Under the pieces are notes generated by a model that worked only from the letters and a program-made list of their open reading frames with translations, made no database searches and had not been told where the DNA came from. Of a DNA stretch of 64,000 bases, positions 1-9,153 are shown piece after piece. A program made the position numbers and the translations under genes. The DNA is from Comamonas fluminis (GTDB taxonomy: Bacteria > Pseudomonadota > Gammaproteobacteria > Burkholderiales > Burkholderiaceae_C): NCBI RefSeq assembly GCF_019186805.1, contig NZ_CP066783.1, forward strand, positions 3,485,501 to 3,549,500, read 5' to 3'. The stretch's first letter is position 1. Each line of letters starts with the position of its first letter.

Positions 1-1021
1 TAATGCCCACCAGACGCTGATCCTTGGCAGCCATATCGCACAGCCAGTGGCCGAACACTTGCGTGAACGTCTGCTTGGATGGCGTGGCGGGCTTGACCAG
101 GCCCACGGCGGGGTCGAACTTGCCAGGGCCGTGATAGGCAACAGGGTCGGCCTCGGCCAGCTTGTAGCCCTGGCCCTTCTTGGTCACCACATGCAGGAAC
201 TGCGGGCCTTTCAAGCCCTTGATGTTTTCCAGCGTGGGGATCAGCGAATCGAGGTCATGACCGTCGATAGGGCCGATGTAGTTGAAGCCGAACTGCTCAA
301 ACATGGTGGCAGGCACCACCATGCCTTTGGCCTGCTGCTCCAGTCGCTTGGCCAGCTCCAGCAGCGGCGGCACTTGCTTCAAGACGCTCTTGCCCACATC
401 GCGGGCCTTGGCGTAGAACTGGCCGCTCATTAGCTGCGCCAGATAGCGGTTCAGCGCGCCCACGGGCGGGCTGATGCTCATGTCATTGTCATTGAGGATG
501 ACCAGCAGATTGGCATCAGCCACACCACCGTTGTTCAGCGCTTCAAAGGCCATGCCAGCCGTCATTGCGCCATCCCCAATCACGGCAATGGCGCGGCGGT
601 CTTCACCCTTTTGCTTGGCCGCCAGTGCCATGCCCAGAGCGGCCGAGATACTGGTGGACGAGTGCGCCGTACCAAAGGTGTCGTACTCGCTCTCGGCACG
701 CTGCGGAAAGCCCGACAGGCCACCCAACTGGCGCAGCGTGGACATGCGGTCACGGCGGCCCGTCAGAATCTTGTGGGGATATGTCTGGTGACCCACGTCC
801 CAGACGATGCGGTCATAGGGCGTGTTGAACACTGTGTGCAGCGCCACGGTCAGCTCCACCGTACCCAGGTTGGAGCTGAGGTGACCGCCGGTCTTGGAGA
901 CGCTTTCGATCACATAAGCGCGCAACTCTGCTGCCAAAGTCTTGAGCTGGGGCCGCGACAGGCGGCGCATGGCCTCAGGATCATCAATGTTCTGCAGCAG
1001 AGAATAAGTATTCGTGGACAT
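1..1021 (-). CDS. dxs: 1-deoxy-D-xylulose-5-phosphate synthase, C-terminus cut by window edge
   Basis: Thiamine-diphosphate enzyme that condenses pyruvate and glyceraldehyde 3-phosphate to DXP, the first step of the MEP isoprenoid pathway. Reading leftward from the ATG at 1021, about 340 codons stay open to the left edge, roughly the first half of a ~620-residue protein. Visible family landmarks are the N-terminal [14 protein letters not shown] stretch, [18 protein letters not shown], the [16 protein letters not shown] segment, and the ThDP/Mg motif [16 protein letters not shown] followed by [10 protein letters not shown]. Next upstream on the same strand are ispA and xseB, the usual dxs-ispA-xseB order, which places the supply of precursors and of farnesyl diphosphate in one operon. 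The call is firm; only the C-terminal half is outside the window. Confidence 0.97.
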   Translation of the reverse strand, partial: MSTNTYSLLQNIDDPEAMRRLSRPQLKTLAAELRAYVIESVSKTGGHLSSNLGTVELTVALHTVFNTPYDRIVWDVGHQTYPHKILTGRRDRMSTLRQLGGLSGFPQRAESEYDTFGTAHSSTSISAALGMALAAKQKGEDRRAIAVIGDGAMTAGMAFEALNNGGVADANLLVILNDNDMSISPPVGALNRYLAQLMSGQFYAKARDVGKSVLKQVPPLLELAKRLEQQAKGMVVPATMFEQFGFNYIGPIDGHDLDSLIPTLENIKGLKGPQFLHVVTKKGQGYKLAEADPVAYHGPGKFDPAVGLVKPATPSKQTFTQVFGHWLCDMAAKDQRLVGI

Positions 1022-1091
1022 GATCTATATTTTTAGTAGCTGCTTGCGCTGACCAATATTAGGGAATAAGGCTGTTTGACCAATAAAATAG

Positions 1092-2033
1092 TCAGTGCGT
1101 ACGCTGCACGACCATATCAGCCAGAGCTGCCAGCGCCTGCGTATCAGGCAAGCCGCTGCGCGCCAGGGCAGCGTGGGCCTGAACGCGCAATTCCTCGGCA
1201 TGGGCACGCGCTTGCTCAAGCCCCAGCAGCGAAACATAGGTGGGCTTGTCATTGGCCGCATCCTTGCCTGCCGTCTTGCCCAGAGTGGCCGAATCTGCTA
1301 CCACATCCAGAATGTCATCCACCACCTGGAAAGCCACACCCAGCGCCTGACCATAGTCCGTCAGCGCTGCCAGCGCCTTGGCATCGACCCGGGCATTGCA
1401 AGCCGCCCCCATCAGCACACTGCCCAGCAGCAGGGCACCGGTCTTGAGACGGTGCATCTCGCGCAATTGCGCCTCGGTCAGCTGCTTGCCCACACTGGCC
1501 AGGTCAATCGCCTGACCGCCAGCCATGCCCTGGCAGCCAGATGCAGCACCTAGCAATCGGCAAAGCTTGGCCTGCGTTGAGCAAGGTACATCGTCTTCAT
1601 CCAGAACCAGCAACTCAAAGGCCAGTGCCTGCAAGGCGTCACCGGCGAGCAGCGCAGACGACTCACCAAACTGCACATGAACCGTAGGTTTGCCACGGCG
1701 CAGCACATCGTTGTCCATGCAGGGCATGTCATCGTGCACCAGTGAATAGGCGTGGATCAGCTCAACCGCACAACCTGCACGCAGCGCAGCGGCCTCTTGC
1801 CCGCCTACGGCTTCAGATGCAGCCCAGACCAGCAACGGGCGCAGGCGCTTGCCACCATCAAGCACGGCATAGCGCATGGCTTCACCCAGGTCCGCAGGCG
1901 CATTGACGCCGACCCAGCGCGACAATGCGTCCTCGGTACGGGCCAGGCGCTCGTTCATCCAGGAAAGGAAATCCAGGGCTGTCGTGCCCATATTCAAAGA
2001 AGACGGCTGTTCGGCAATCATTGATTCATTCAT
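1092..2033 (-). CDS. ispA: Farnesyl diphosphate synthase (short-chain polyprenyl synthase)
   Basis: Adds isopentenyl diphosphate to dimethylallyl and geranyl diphosphate to give farnesyl diphosphate. The 313-residue protein has the normal family length. The first aspartate-rich motif is seen as VHDDMPCMDND and the second as VVDDILD, with GGKRLRP upstream for substrate phosphate binding and a KTG motif (RLKTGALL). It lies 70 bp from dxs and 37 bp from xseB on the same strand, consistent with one transcript. The start chosen is the ATG at 2033; an ATG four codons further in is an alternative, and neither has a strong Shine-Dalgarno sequence. The 70-bp dxs-ispA gap holds an AGCTGCTTGCGC-type fragment of the dispersed hairpin repeat described elsewhere in this annotation. 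Confidence 0.96.
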   Translation of the reverse strand: MNESMIAEQPSSLNMGTTALDFLSWMNERLARTEDALSRWVGVNAPADLGEAMRYAVLDGGKRLRPLLVWAASEAVGGQEAAALRAGCAVELIHAYSLVHDDMPCMDNDVLRRGKPTVHVQFGESSALLAGDALQALAFELLVLDEDDVPCSTQAKLCRLLGAASGCQGMAGGQAIDLASVGKQLTEAQLREMHRLKTGALLLGSVLMGAACNARVDAKALAALTDYGQALGVAFQVVDDILDVVADSATLGKTAGKDAANDKPTYVSLLGLEQARAHAEELRVQAHAALARSGLPDTQALAALADMVVQRTH

Positions 2034-2070
2034 GGCTGATGCTGGGCTATTTCAAAAATAGTGAGGTCGG

Positions 2071-2310
2071 CTAGTCCTGTGTCCAGGCCGACAATTGACC
2101 CTCATCCAGCACCTTCACTTGCTCCTGCACCGCTTCCAGCTGGCTGCGGCAAAAGCCCAGTAGCTGGGCTGCGCGATGATAGCCGCTGAGCATCTGCTCC
2201 AGCGGCAACTGTCCTGACTCGATTTGCGCAATCAGTTGTTCCAGCTCTTGCAAAGCAGCTTCATAACTGGCAGGTTGGTCGGCTTTTTTAGCGGCAGCAG
2301 CCTTGGGCAT
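2071..2310 (-). CDS. xseB: Exodeoxyribonuclease VII small subunit
   Basis: Small subunit of the XseA-XseB nuclease that degrades single-stranded DNA. The 79-residue helical protein has the family core [27 protein letters not shown] followed by a second helix ending in [19 protein letters not shown]. It is the first gene of the leftward xseB-ispA-dxs operon, a very common arrangement in beta- and gamma-proteobacteria. The ATG at 2310 is the only sensible start. Confidence 0.95.
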   Translation of the reverse strand: MPKAAAAKKADQPASYEAALQELEQLIAQIESGQLPLEQMLSGYHRAAQLLGFCRSQLEAVQEQVKVLDEGQLSAWTQD

Positions 2311-2693
2311 GGGCGGTGTGGAGCAATGTTAGACGGAAGCGACGATTCTAGGCGCCCCAGTCGCCTCGATAAGTAATGCCCGCAAACTCTCACCTCTCAC
2401 ATCAACCTCTCTCACCGTCCAAAGCCACTGGACATCGCATGGGCCCGTTATTGCAAAACAATCTGGTGCTATAGCAACCAATACACGCACCAGAAAAACG
2501 GAAATAACCCCACCAGCTATAATCCCATTCCCGTCAAGCCGGCTCCATTGCTTGGTCATCGTCGTCGGTCATCGCATCAAGGTTACAGCCTCCGAATGCG
2601 TGCCTGAGCCCATGTCCAGACAAGGCCGGTTTCGTTTTTTACCGCGTGCGCACGCGCACCCTCCCTGTGGGGAGTCTTTAGGTCAGGTCATCC
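2311..2693. other. Divergent intergenic region between xseB and the Rieske gene
   Basis: 383 bp that must carry promoters for both the leftward xseB-ispA-dxs operon and the rightward oxygenase gene. The part near 2430-2530 is more AT-rich than its surroundings. A 76-codon leftward reading frame (2329-2559) has no recognisable protein character and I do not call it. I cannot identify a convincing -35/-10 pair by eye. Confidence 0.5.
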
Positions 2694-3818
2694 ATGTCTG
2701 ATTTAAGTCTTCAACTGCAGCAGGCCGCAAGCCAACTACCAGTTTCAAGTTATTTCGACCAAGCGCTGTTTCAGCGCGAGTTGGAAACCATTTTCAAGCG
2801 TGGCCCGCGTTATGTCGGCCATGAGCTTGCCATCCCGGAGATAGGCGACTACTACGCCCTTCCTCAAGAAAAAGAGGGGCGTGCACTGGTGCGCAATGCC
2901 AGAGGCGAGATCGAGCTGATCTCCAATGTCTGCCGCCACCGTCAGGCTGTGATGCTCAAGGGCCGGGGGAATCTGCTGTCCGAAGGCAAAGGTCATGCGG
3001 GCGGCAATATTGTCTGCCCGCTGCACCGCTGGACTTACAACACCAGCGGTGAGCTGCTGGGCGCACCCCATTTCAGCCACGACCCGTGTCTGAACCTCAA
3101 CAACTACAAACTGCGTGAGTGGAATGGTTTGCTGTTCGAGGACAACGGCCGCGATATTCAGGCTGACCTTGGTGGCATGAAGCTGCGCGAGCAGCTCAAG
3201 TTTGACGGCTTTGTGCTCGACCATGTCGAAATGCACGAGTGCAACTACAACTGGAAGACCTTTATCGAGGTCTATCTGGAGGACTACCATGTCGGCCCCT
3301 TCCACCCCGGTCTGGGCAATTTCGTCACCTGCGACGATCTGAAGTGGGAATTTGCCAAGGAGTACTCGGTGCAGACCGTGGGCGTGGCGCCCACTTTCGG
3401 CAACCCCGGCTCGGATACGTACAAGAAGTGGCACGACGTGCTGCTGCAGTACCGCAATGGCGAGCTGCCCGATCGCGGTGCCATCTGGCTGACCTACTAC
3501 CCCCACATCATGGTGGAGTGGTACCCGCATGTGCTGACGGTCTCGACCCTGCACCCGCTGGCCGTGGACAAGACGCTGAACGTGGTGGAGTTCTACTACC
3601 CCGAAGAGATTGCCGCCTTCGAGCCCGAGTTTGTTGCCGCGCAAAAGGCCGCCTATATGGAGACCTGCATCGAAGACGATGAAATTGCCGAACGCATGGA
3701 CGGAGGCCGCCGCGCCCTGTTCGAGCGTGGTGACAACGAGGTTGGCCCCTACCAAAGCCCCATGGAAGATGGCATGCAGCACTTTCATGAGTGGTATAGG
3801 GGCTTGATGGCCCCCTGA
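2694..3818 (+). CDS. Rieske-type aromatic ring-hydroxylating oxygenase, alpha-subunit family
   Basis: Oxygenase component of the Rieske non-haem iron family; the substrate cannot be inferred. The Rieske [2Fe-2S] ligands are visible as C80-R-H82 (CRHRQ) and C108-x2-H111 (CPLHRWTY). The C-terminal catalytic domain has the mononuclear-iron motif DYHVGPFH with H199 and H204, preceded by NWKTFIEVYLED. At 374 residues it is shorter than classical dioxygenase alpha subunits (about 430-460) and no beta subunit, ferredoxin or reductase is adjacent, so it must use redox partners from elsewhere. Comamonadaceae carry a widespread conserved gene of this type. Its stop codon lies inside a dispersed intergenic repeat. 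Family is certain; function unknown. Confidence 0.85.
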   Translation: MSDLSLQLQQAASQLPVSSYFDQALFQRELETIFKRGPRYVGHELAIPEIGDYYALPQEKEGRALVRNARGEIELISNVCRHRQAVMLKGRGNLLSEGKGHAGGNIVCPLHRWTYNTSGELLGAPHFSHDPCLNLNNYKLREWNGLLFEDNGRDIQADLGGMKLREQLKFDGFVLDHVEMHECNYNWKTFIEVYLEDYHVGPFHPGLGNFVTCDDLKWEFAKEYSVQTVGVAPTFGNPGSDTYKKWHDVLLQYRNGELPDRGAIWLTYYPHIMVEWYPHVLTVSTLHPLAVDKTLNVVEFYYPEEIAAFEPEFVAAQKAAYMETCIEDDEIAERMDGGRRALFERGDNEVGPYQSPMEDGMQHFHEWYRGLMAP

Positions 3819-3930
3819 GGCGCTTCGCGCCTTCCCCCGTAGGGGGACAACAGCCTCGCTGCGGGGCGGCCCTTGCTTGCTGTTCCGCCCCTAAGGTGTT
3901 GTTAACTCCTCTTGGTGTGCGCCAGTATTT
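3811..3930 (+). repeat. Dispersed GC-rich intergenic repeat, copy 1
   Basis: About 120 bp made of two short hairpins, GGCGC-TTC-GCGCC and CCCCC-GTA-GGGGG, then a GCGGGGCGGCCCTTGCT block and a terminal GTGCGCCAGTATT. The same order recurs at 9037-9133 and 17181-17278. The stop codon of the upstream oxygenase gene falls inside the element's first bases. All three copies directly follow a rightward gene, so it may act as a transcript-end or mRNA-stability structure. Confidence 0.8.
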
Positions 3931-3966
3931 ATGGCTTGTTGACTATGTGTAGAAAATATTAAAACT

Positions 3967-4010
3967 GATAGCTGCTAGCGCATACCCAGTAAGCGCAGCA
4001 GCTATTTTTT
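3967..4010 (+). repeat. Hairpin repeat with T-tract (Comamonadaceae AGCTGCTAGCGC element)
   Basis: Imperfect inverted repeat in which TAGCTGCTAGCGC pairs with GCGCAGCAGCTA (one bulge), followed by six T. It resembles a rho-independent terminator, yet it sits only 20 bp before the DMT gene start and related sequences occur at 26823-26855, inside hemD and elsewhere, so it belongs to a dispersed family. Confidence 0.65.
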
Positions 4011-4029
4011 ATGCTGAATTGAGTGAGTT

Positions 4030-4944
4030 ATGAGAGCCCTGTGGATGGTGCTGGCCGCGCTGATTTTTGCGGTCATGAGTGTGTGTGTGAAGTTTGCTTC
4101 CAGGGACTTCAATGCAGCAGAGATCATTTTCTATCGCGGTCTGGTCAGCATGGCTCTGCTGGCCTTGCTGGCACGCCAAAGCGGCGTGACGCTGGCCACC
4201 CAGTACCCGCGCGAGCACGCCTGGCGCAGCTTTGTCGGCGTGATCTCCATGGGCGCCTGGTTCTATGCCATTGGCCATCTGCCGCTGGCCACTGCCACCA
4301 CCCTCAACTCCATGAGCAGCATCTGGATGGCAGTCTTTCTGATTGCACAGGGGCTGTGGATGCGCCACACCCTGCGCAAGTCCTACGCGGCCCAGCCCGA
4401 AACCCGCCGCGCCATTCCGCCTTTTCCCTGGGCGCTGGTGGGCACTGTCTTCCTCGGCTTTATCGGCGTTCTTCTGGTACTGCGCCCCAGCAGCGCACCG
4501 GCCAGCGAATGGATTCCCGCCCTGGGCGGCCTGTTTGGCGGCATGTTCGCCGCCATGGCCTATATGCAGGTGACCACGCTGTCGCGCCTGGGCGAGCCTG
4601 AAACCCGCGTGGTGTTCTATTTCTCGCTGGGCTCGGCCATTGCGGGGGGCATCACCATGCTGTTTACGGGCCTCTCGCCCTTCCCGGGCTGGAGCGCACT
4701 GTGGCTGCTGCCCGTGGGCGTTCTGGCCGCCGTGGCCCAGGTCTGCATGACCAAGGCCTATGCCTCTGCCGAGACCAAGCGCAATACGCTGGTCGTCGCC
4801 AATCTGCAGTATTCAGGCATTGTGTTCGCCGCCCTGCTCAGCCTGATGCTGTTTGGCGAGAGCATTCCGCTGATCGGCTGGGCCGGCATTGTGCTGATTG
4901 TGGCCAGCGGCGCTGCCGCAACGGCCTTGCGCTCACGCAGCTGA
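4030..4944 (+). CDS. DMT-superfamily (EamA) transporter
   Basis: Inner-membrane protein of 304 residues with about ten hydrophobic segments arranged as two EamA repeats. It opens MRALWMVLAALIFAVMSVCVKFAS, then IIFYRGLVSMALLALLA, and the second half ends with LFGESIPLIGWAGIVLIVASG, which is a typical EamA close. These proteins usually export small metabolites; the substrate cannot be told from sequence. Its 3' end overlaps the convergent hydrolase gene by 12 bp. Confidence 0.85.
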   Translation: MRALWMVLAALIFAVMSVCVKFASRDFNAAEIIFYRGLVSMALLALLARQSGVTLATQYPREHAWRSFVGVISMGAWFYAIGHLPLATATTLNSMSSIWMAVFLIAQGLWMRHTLRKSYAAQPETRRAIPPFPWALVGTVFLGFIGVLLVLRPSSAPASEWIPALGGLFGGMFAAMAYMQVTTLSRLGEPETRVVFYFSLGSAIAGGITMLFTGLSPFPGWSALWLLPVGVLAAVAQVCMTKAYASAETKRNTLVVANLQYSGIVFAALLSLMLFGESIPLIGWAGIVLIVASGAAATALRSRS

Positions 4945-5532
4945 CGGAGCGTCGGCGCGGGTCTGCATGGCCTGCGCCAGAAACTGCGCAAACAAAGGCT
5001 CAATGGCAGGCAAAGCATCGTTGAGCCGGTGATCGCCGTCCAGCAAATGCAGGGCCACCCGGTGCTGACAGGCAAATGCCACGCTGTGCGCGGCAGGCAC
5101 AACCGCATCGCCCCAGCCATGCACCAGCAAGGTCTGCCGGGCATGAGGTGCCAGTGTCTGCTCTGCATAGCCCGGCAGATAAAAAGCAGATGCCAGCAAA
5201 AACAAACCATCGGGCTTGAGTTCTGCGCTGGCGACTGTGGACACATAACCCCCCATGCTCGACCCCACCAGAATCAGCTGGCTATGCGGCGGCAAAGGCG
5301 TAGCCAGCAACTGGGCCACGCGCCGATCAGGCTCTTCTGGCGCGTCCTGATCGAACACTTGCCCGCCCTCACCCTCGCGGTAATTGATGGACAGGACTTG
5401 CGCGCCAGCAGCCTCGGCTACCGCAGCCAGCGCCTTGATCTTGGAGCCCCATGGCCCTGACTCCTTGCCGTGCGAAAACACGACCAGTGCTGGTGCAGCC
5501 GGGCTTTGTGCGCTCAAATTTTCCTCACTCAT
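4933..5532 (-). CDS. Small alpha/beta hydrolase (YcfP/YqiA-like esterase family)
   Basis: Predicted serine hydrolase of 199 residues. The nucleophile elbow reads VGSSMGGYVS, the oxyanion region is VFSHGKESGPWGSK near the N-terminus, and DGDHRLN near the C-terminus supplies the catalytic His, with HGWGDAVVP likely carrying the acid. The ATG at 5532 is chosen over an upstream in-frame ATG at 5568 because a GAGGGAAG Shine-Dalgarno lies 3-4 bases before it. It diverges from the sulfurtransferase gene. Substrate unknown. Confidence 0.82.
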   Translation of the reverse strand: MSEENLSAQSPAAPALVVFSHGKESGPWGSKIKALAAVAEAAGAQVLSINYREGEGGQVFDQDAPEEPDRRVAQLLATPLPPHSQLILVGSSMGGYVSTVASAELKPDGLFLLASAFYLPGYAEQTLAPHARQTLLVHGWGDAVVPAAHSVAFACQHRVALHLLDGDHRLNDALPAIEPLFAQFLAQAMQTRADAPSAA

Positions 5533-5630
5533 TGAACTTCCCTCGTTGTCTCTAACGTATCCGCTCATGGTGCCATGTGCGGCAGATATCCCTTTTGCCG
5601 CGACGCATAATCAGGCCAAAAGGAGTTTTC

Positions 5631-6536
5631 ATGAGCACGCCTACCGCATTCAACACCCTGATTTCCGTCGAACAGCTGGCCCAGTTGCAGGCCAGCGGCA
5701 AGCCCTTGATGGTGTTTGACTGCAGTTTCGACCTCATGAATCCACCTGCGGGCCATGAGCAATATCTGCAAGCCCATATTCCCACCGCAGTGTTCGCCGA
5801 TCTGGACAAAAACCTCAGTGCCCCGCACGGCTCACCGGATGACAAGGGCCAGGTTGCCACCAGCAATCAGGCGGTATCGGGTGGCCGCCACCCGCTGCCC
5901 ACGCGTGAGCGCTTTTCGGTGTGGCTGTCCTCCATCGGCTTTTCCAACGATATGCAGGCCGTTGTCTATGACCGCAACGGCGCCAATTACTGCGGCCGCC
6001 TGTGGTGGATGCTGCGCTGGGCTGGCCACGATGCTGTGGCCGTGCTCGATGGCGGCCTGCAGGCCTGGCAGACCGCAGGGCAGGCAGTGCGCAGTGGCGA
6101 GGAAGCCGCGCACTTTCAGTCCAACTTCGAACTGGGCCAGCCGCTGGAGACGCTCAAGACCGTGGATCAGGTGGAGTCCGATCTGGGCCAGCCCACCCAG
6201 ACCCTGATCGACGCCCGCGCACCCGCGCGCTATCGCGGCGAGGTTGAGCCCATGGACCCTGTGGCGGGCCATATCCCCGGCGCACTCAACCGCCCCTTTG
6301 CCAGCAATATCGCCGCCGATGGCCGCTTCAAGCCTGCCGCGCTGCTCAAGGCCGAGTTTGACGAGCTGCTGGCAGGCCGTGACCCCGCCACCATCGTTCA
6401 CCAGTGCGGCAGCGGCGTCAGCGCCACCCCCAATGTGCTGGCCATGCGCATTGCTGGCTTTGCGCCAACCGCGCTGTTTGCGGGCAGCTGGAGCGAATGG
6501 TGCAGCCAGCCTAACCGGCCATTCGAGCGGGGGTGA
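5631..6536 (+). CDS. Thiosulfate/3-mercaptopyruvate sulfurtransferase (two-domain rhodanese)
   Basis: Transfers sulfane sulfur from thiosulfate or 3-mercaptopyruvate to an acceptor. The 301-residue protein has two rhodanese domains. The inactive first domain contains VVYDRNGANYCGRLWWMLRWAGH, and the second carries the active-site loop HQCGSGVSAT with C259. The CGSG(V/T) loop is the mercaptopyruvate type rather than the CRxGx[TR] thiosulfate type, so 3-MST activity is favoured. The start at 5631 follows a strong AAAGGAG. The 3' end overlaps the convergent diguanylate cyclase gene by 26 bp. Confidence 0.88.
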   Translation: MSTPTAFNTLISVEQLAQLQASGKPLMVFDCSFDLMNPPAGHEQYLQAHIPTAVFADLDKNLSAPHGSPDDKGQVATSNQAVSGGRHPLPTRERFSVWLSSIGFSNDMQAVVYDRNGANYCGRLWWMLRWAGHDAVAVLDGGLQAWQTAGQAVRSGEEAAHFQSNFELGQPLETLKTVDQVESDLGQPTQTLIDARAPARYRGEVEPMDPVAGHIPGALNRPFASNIAADGRFKPAALLKAEFDELLAGRDPATIVHQCGSGVSATPNVLAMRIAGFAPTALFAGSWSEWCSQPNRPFERG

Positions 6537-7716
6537 TCAGCAGACCAGGCGCCATACTCGGCGCCCTGACCTGCCCCGCCCAGACCACGCGGTTGCGGCC
6601 CTGGTGCTTTGCCGCATACAGCGCTTCATCCGCCTGCATTAGCAACTGCGCAGGCTCATCCCCCTGCTGCAGCTGCGCGGCACCAATGGAGACCGTGACC
6701 CGCAGGTTCTGCCCGGGCGCTACGGGCATGGGAGCAGCCGCAACGACAGAGCGCACACGCTCCAGCATCTGCGAGCCATCGTGCACCGAGGTGTTCACCA
6801 TCAGCAGCACAAACTCCTCTCCGCCCCAGCGGGCCAGAATATCGCTACCCCGGATATTGGCCGAAACCAGTTTGGCAAAATTCTGCAGCACGACGTCGCC
6901 CGCGCCATGCCCATAGGTGTCGTTGACCGCCTTGAAAAAATCCAGATCCAGCTGCGCAATCAGCAGCGGCAAGCCGTGGCGCATGGTCCTCGCATGCTCC
7001 AGCTGCATCATCTCGGCCATATAGCGCCGGTTGGGCAGACCAGTGAGTTCATCGCGGGTGGCCAGCTCTCGAATGTGCTCCAGCGCCTGCGTCAGCTCCT
7101 TTCTGTTGCGCTGCAGGCCTGTGCGCAAGGCGTGCACTCGCAAAGCCAGAGCCGTACTGGTCAGCAATACGATGAGAACAATCACCATATACATAATGGC
7201 CAGCGCATCAGGCATGGCGTTCAGCCTGGGCAGCGTCTGCACACAGACGGTGGCCACACCATAAGCCAGCAAGGCAAATAGCATCAGGCGCTTGATCTGC
7301 AAGGGTTTGAGCCCGAAAACACCAAACATGATGATCAGCGCCAGCACCGGCGGCGTAATGCCACGTGCCTTGTCGGCAATCGCAAAGGCCACGGCATTGC
7401 TCACAATGGCATAGATGATCTGCACTGACGTGAATGCCGGGTCACGCCAGCCAAGGCTGAAGCCACTGCGAATCAACGCGAAACTGATCAGCACGCACGC
7501 GGCGCTGCCAATGGACCAGCACCGCACCAGAGCGGCATCCGCCAGCCCCGCAGACGCTCCCAGCTCCAGCGAAAAAATGCAGAAGGCCATCAGCAGGCAT
7601 GCCCATCCCGTGGTGACCAGCGACGCACGCTGGCGCCTGTCATCCCCAAAAACCGCCGTCTGAATGCGCTGAAACCAGCCCGCACCATGGGCAGGACTAT
7701 CCGCTTCCTGACTCAC
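6511..7716 (-). CDS. Membrane-anchored diguanylate cyclase (GGEEF)
   Basis: Makes cyclic di-GMP from two GTP. The 401-residue protein has an N-terminal half of about six membrane segments (residues ~35-205), with no recognisable periplasmic sensor domain, then a GGDEF domain starting at TRDELTGLPNRR. The active-site loop is RWGGEEF, and RGSD five residues upstream matches the product-inhibition I-site RxxD, so activity should be feedback-limited. The start is GTG at 7716, supported by AGAAGGGGT just upstream. It lies beside flhDC, which fits a role in motility/biofilm switching, but this is only positional inference. Confidence 0.92.
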   Translation of the reverse strand: MSQEADSPAHGAGWFQRIQTAVFGDDRRQRASLVTTGWACLLMAFCIFSLELGASAGLADAALVRCWSIGSAACVLISFALIRSGFSLGWRDPAFTSVQIIYAIVSNAVAFAIADKARGITPPVLALIIMFGVFGLKPLQIKRLMLFALLAYGVATVCVQTLPRLNAMPDALAIMYMVIVLIVLLTSTALALRVHALRTGLQRNRKELTQALEHIRELATRDELTGLPNRRYMAEMMQLEHARTMRHGLPLLIAQLDLDFFKAVNDTYGHGAGDVVLQNFAKLVSANIRGSDILARWGGEEFVLLMVNTSVHDGSQMLERVRSVVAAAPMPVAPGQNLRVTVSIGAAQLQQGDEPAQLLMQADEALYAAKHQGRNRVVWAGQVRAPSMAPGLLITPARMAG

Positions 7717-8111
7717 TGCACCCCTTCTGCCGCCCTTCTGGCAGCACCATCTCTAACACACAAAGAAAGGGAAATGTGCTGCAAACACTCCTAGATGAGG
7801 AGCAAACACCATGCAATTCCCACCATCCCCCCACTCACAAAGCTTCACAATACACACCAGCCAGAGCTTTCCCCATAGAGATTGCCCGACAGGGTCAATC
7901 AACTTCACTGGTTTTTTGATGTCATCCAAAGCAAGTACATCAAAGTAAGGGAAATCTGACAAACACCCTTGTGCAATCAGACATGCTGCGCAGTTGCAAC
8001 CCGACTTCAGTTCACCGGGGGGCTGTCACACAATTCAATCCAACAGATCGAAACATTTTTGACTCTTTGTACCAAGCAGGGTCACGGTCTGTAAATTGAA
8101 AAGGACAGACC
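7717..8111. promoter_or_regulatory. Long leader/promoter region upstream of flhDC
   Basis: 395 bp between the divergent cyclase and flhD genes with no convincing gene; a 69-codon leftward frame at 7753-7962 lacks coding character. Its length and lower GC fit the long, heavily regulated promoter region typical of flhDC. A TTGACT at 8059-8064 is a possible -35, but no good -10 follows at proper spacing. AAAGGACAG just before 8112 is the flhD ribosome-binding site. Confidence 0.55.
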
Positions 8112-8438
8112 ATGACCAACGAACAACTGCTTGCCGAGATCCGCGAAGCCAACCTCACTTACCTGATGTTGGCCCAGACCCTGATCCGCCAGGACAAGGC
8201 TGAAGCCGTGTTCCGCCTCGGTCTGAATGAAGAGTCCTGCGACCTGCTGGGTGCGCTGTCCTCGGCCCAGGTGCTCAAACTGGCATCGCGCAACACGCTG
8301 CTGGCCAGCTTCCGCGCTGATGATGAAATGGTCTGGAGTCTGCTGACCAACCACAGCAGCAACAAGATTGGCAACGCCGCCACCAACACCCTGCACGCCA
8401 ACATTCTGATGGCCAGCCGTGTCTCCGAAGTGCTCTGA
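8112..8438 (+). CDS. flhD: Flagellar transcriptional master regulator FlhD
   Basis: Partner of FlhC in the FlhD4C2 complex that activates class II flagellar promoters. The 108-residue protein contains the family signature EIREANLTYLMLAQTLIRQD and ends in the variable segment of FlhD. It is preceded by AAAGGACAG, and flhC starts 38 bp downstream, so the two are one operon. FlhDC in beta-proteobacteria is the top of the flagellar cascade in the same way as in enterics. Confidence 0.96.
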   Translation: MTNEQLLAEIREANLTYLMLAQTLIRQDKAEAVFRLGLNEESCDLLGALSSAQVLKLASRNTLLASFRADDEMVWSLLTNHSSNKIGNAATNTLHANILMASRVSEVL

Positions 8439-8476
8439 AGCACTTTCAACGCCTACCCCGTTTTAAGGAGAGACAC

Positions 8477-9028
8477 ATGCCTGCTGCCAAGACTGCCGTG
8501 AAAAGCGTTCTCAACGAATCCAAGCAAATCGAGCGCGCCGCCATGCTCATCGAAATGGGCGCCCGCATGCAGGTGCTGGAGTCCGAGACCACGCTGTCCT
8601 ATGAACGCCTGATCCGGCTGTACAAGGAAATCTCGGGCAAGTCCCCCTCCAAAGGCCAGTTGCCGTTTTCTACCGACTGGTTTCTGACCTGGCAGGAGAA
8701 CATCCACAGCTCGCTGTTTCTGAACATCTACGAATACCTGTCCAAGGGCGTAGAGCTGGACAGCGCCGAACAGCTGACCAAGGCCTACCGCCTCTACAGC
8801 GAACAGATTCAGGCGGCCGAACTGGATGTGCTGCTGTCCTTTACCCGCGCCTGGCGTCTGGTGAAGTTTGTCGATGCGCAGATGCTGACGCGCACGCAGT
8901 GCTCGGTGTGCAAGGGCCAGTTTGTGACCGAGCCTTATGAGAATGCCCGCCACTACCAGTGCGGCCTGTGCAATCCGCCTGCGCGTGCGGGCAAGAGCAA
9001 GGCTGCGGGTTCCCTCATGTTGCACTGA
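8477..9028 (+). CDS. flhC: Flagellar transcriptional master regulator FlhC
   Basis: DNA-contacting subunit of the FlhDC activator. The 183-residue protein carries the four-cysteine zinc site, C142-x2-C145 (CSVCKGQF) and C162-x2-C165 (CGLCNPP), and the conserved LYKEISGKSPSKGQLPFSTDWF stretch appears in the N-terminal half. A strong TTAAGGAGAG precedes the ATG. Unlike in many relatives, the next genes downstream are not motAB; instead a repeat-rich spacer and convergent ppc follow. Confidence 0.96.
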   Translation: MPAAKTAVKSVLNESKQIERAAMLIEMGARMQVLESETTLSYERLIRLYKEISGKSPSKGQLPFSTDWFLTWQENIHSSLFLNIYEYLSKGVELDSAEQLTKAYRLYSEQIQAAELDVLLSFTRAWRLVKFVDAQMLTRTQCSVCKGQFVTEPYENARHYQCGLCNPPARAGKSKAAGSLMLH

Positions 9029-9036
9029 GGGGGATG

Positions 9037-9133
9037 CCCCCTGAGCCGCTGCGCGGCTTCCCCCTAGGGGGACGGCAGCATCGCCGCGAGGCGGCTCTTG
9101 CTGGCTGCCTCTCGCTTGAAGTGCGCCAGTATT
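9037..9133 (+). repeat. Dispersed GC-rich intergenic repeat, copy 2
   Basis: Same architecture as the copy at 3811: a GCCGC-TGC-GCGGC hairpin, a CCCCCTAGGGGG palindrome, a GCGGCTCTTGCTGGCTG block, and the terminal GTGCGCCAGTATT. It begins 8 bp after the flhC stop codon. Confidence 0.75.
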
Positions 9134-9153
9134 GAGTGCTTGCTTACATTTTC

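Noticed and set aside
2329..2559. 76-codon leftward frame in the xseB/Rieske spacer
   Set aside because: No Shine-Dalgarno, no recognisable protein features, and it occupies the promoter region of xseB.
2745..3788. 347-codon frame antisense to the Rieske gene
   Set aside because: Fully opposite a gene with conserved metal-binding motifs; composition typical of antisense frames.
7753..7962. 69-codon leftward frame upstream of flhD
   Set aside because: No start signal and no coding character in a region expected to be regulatory.
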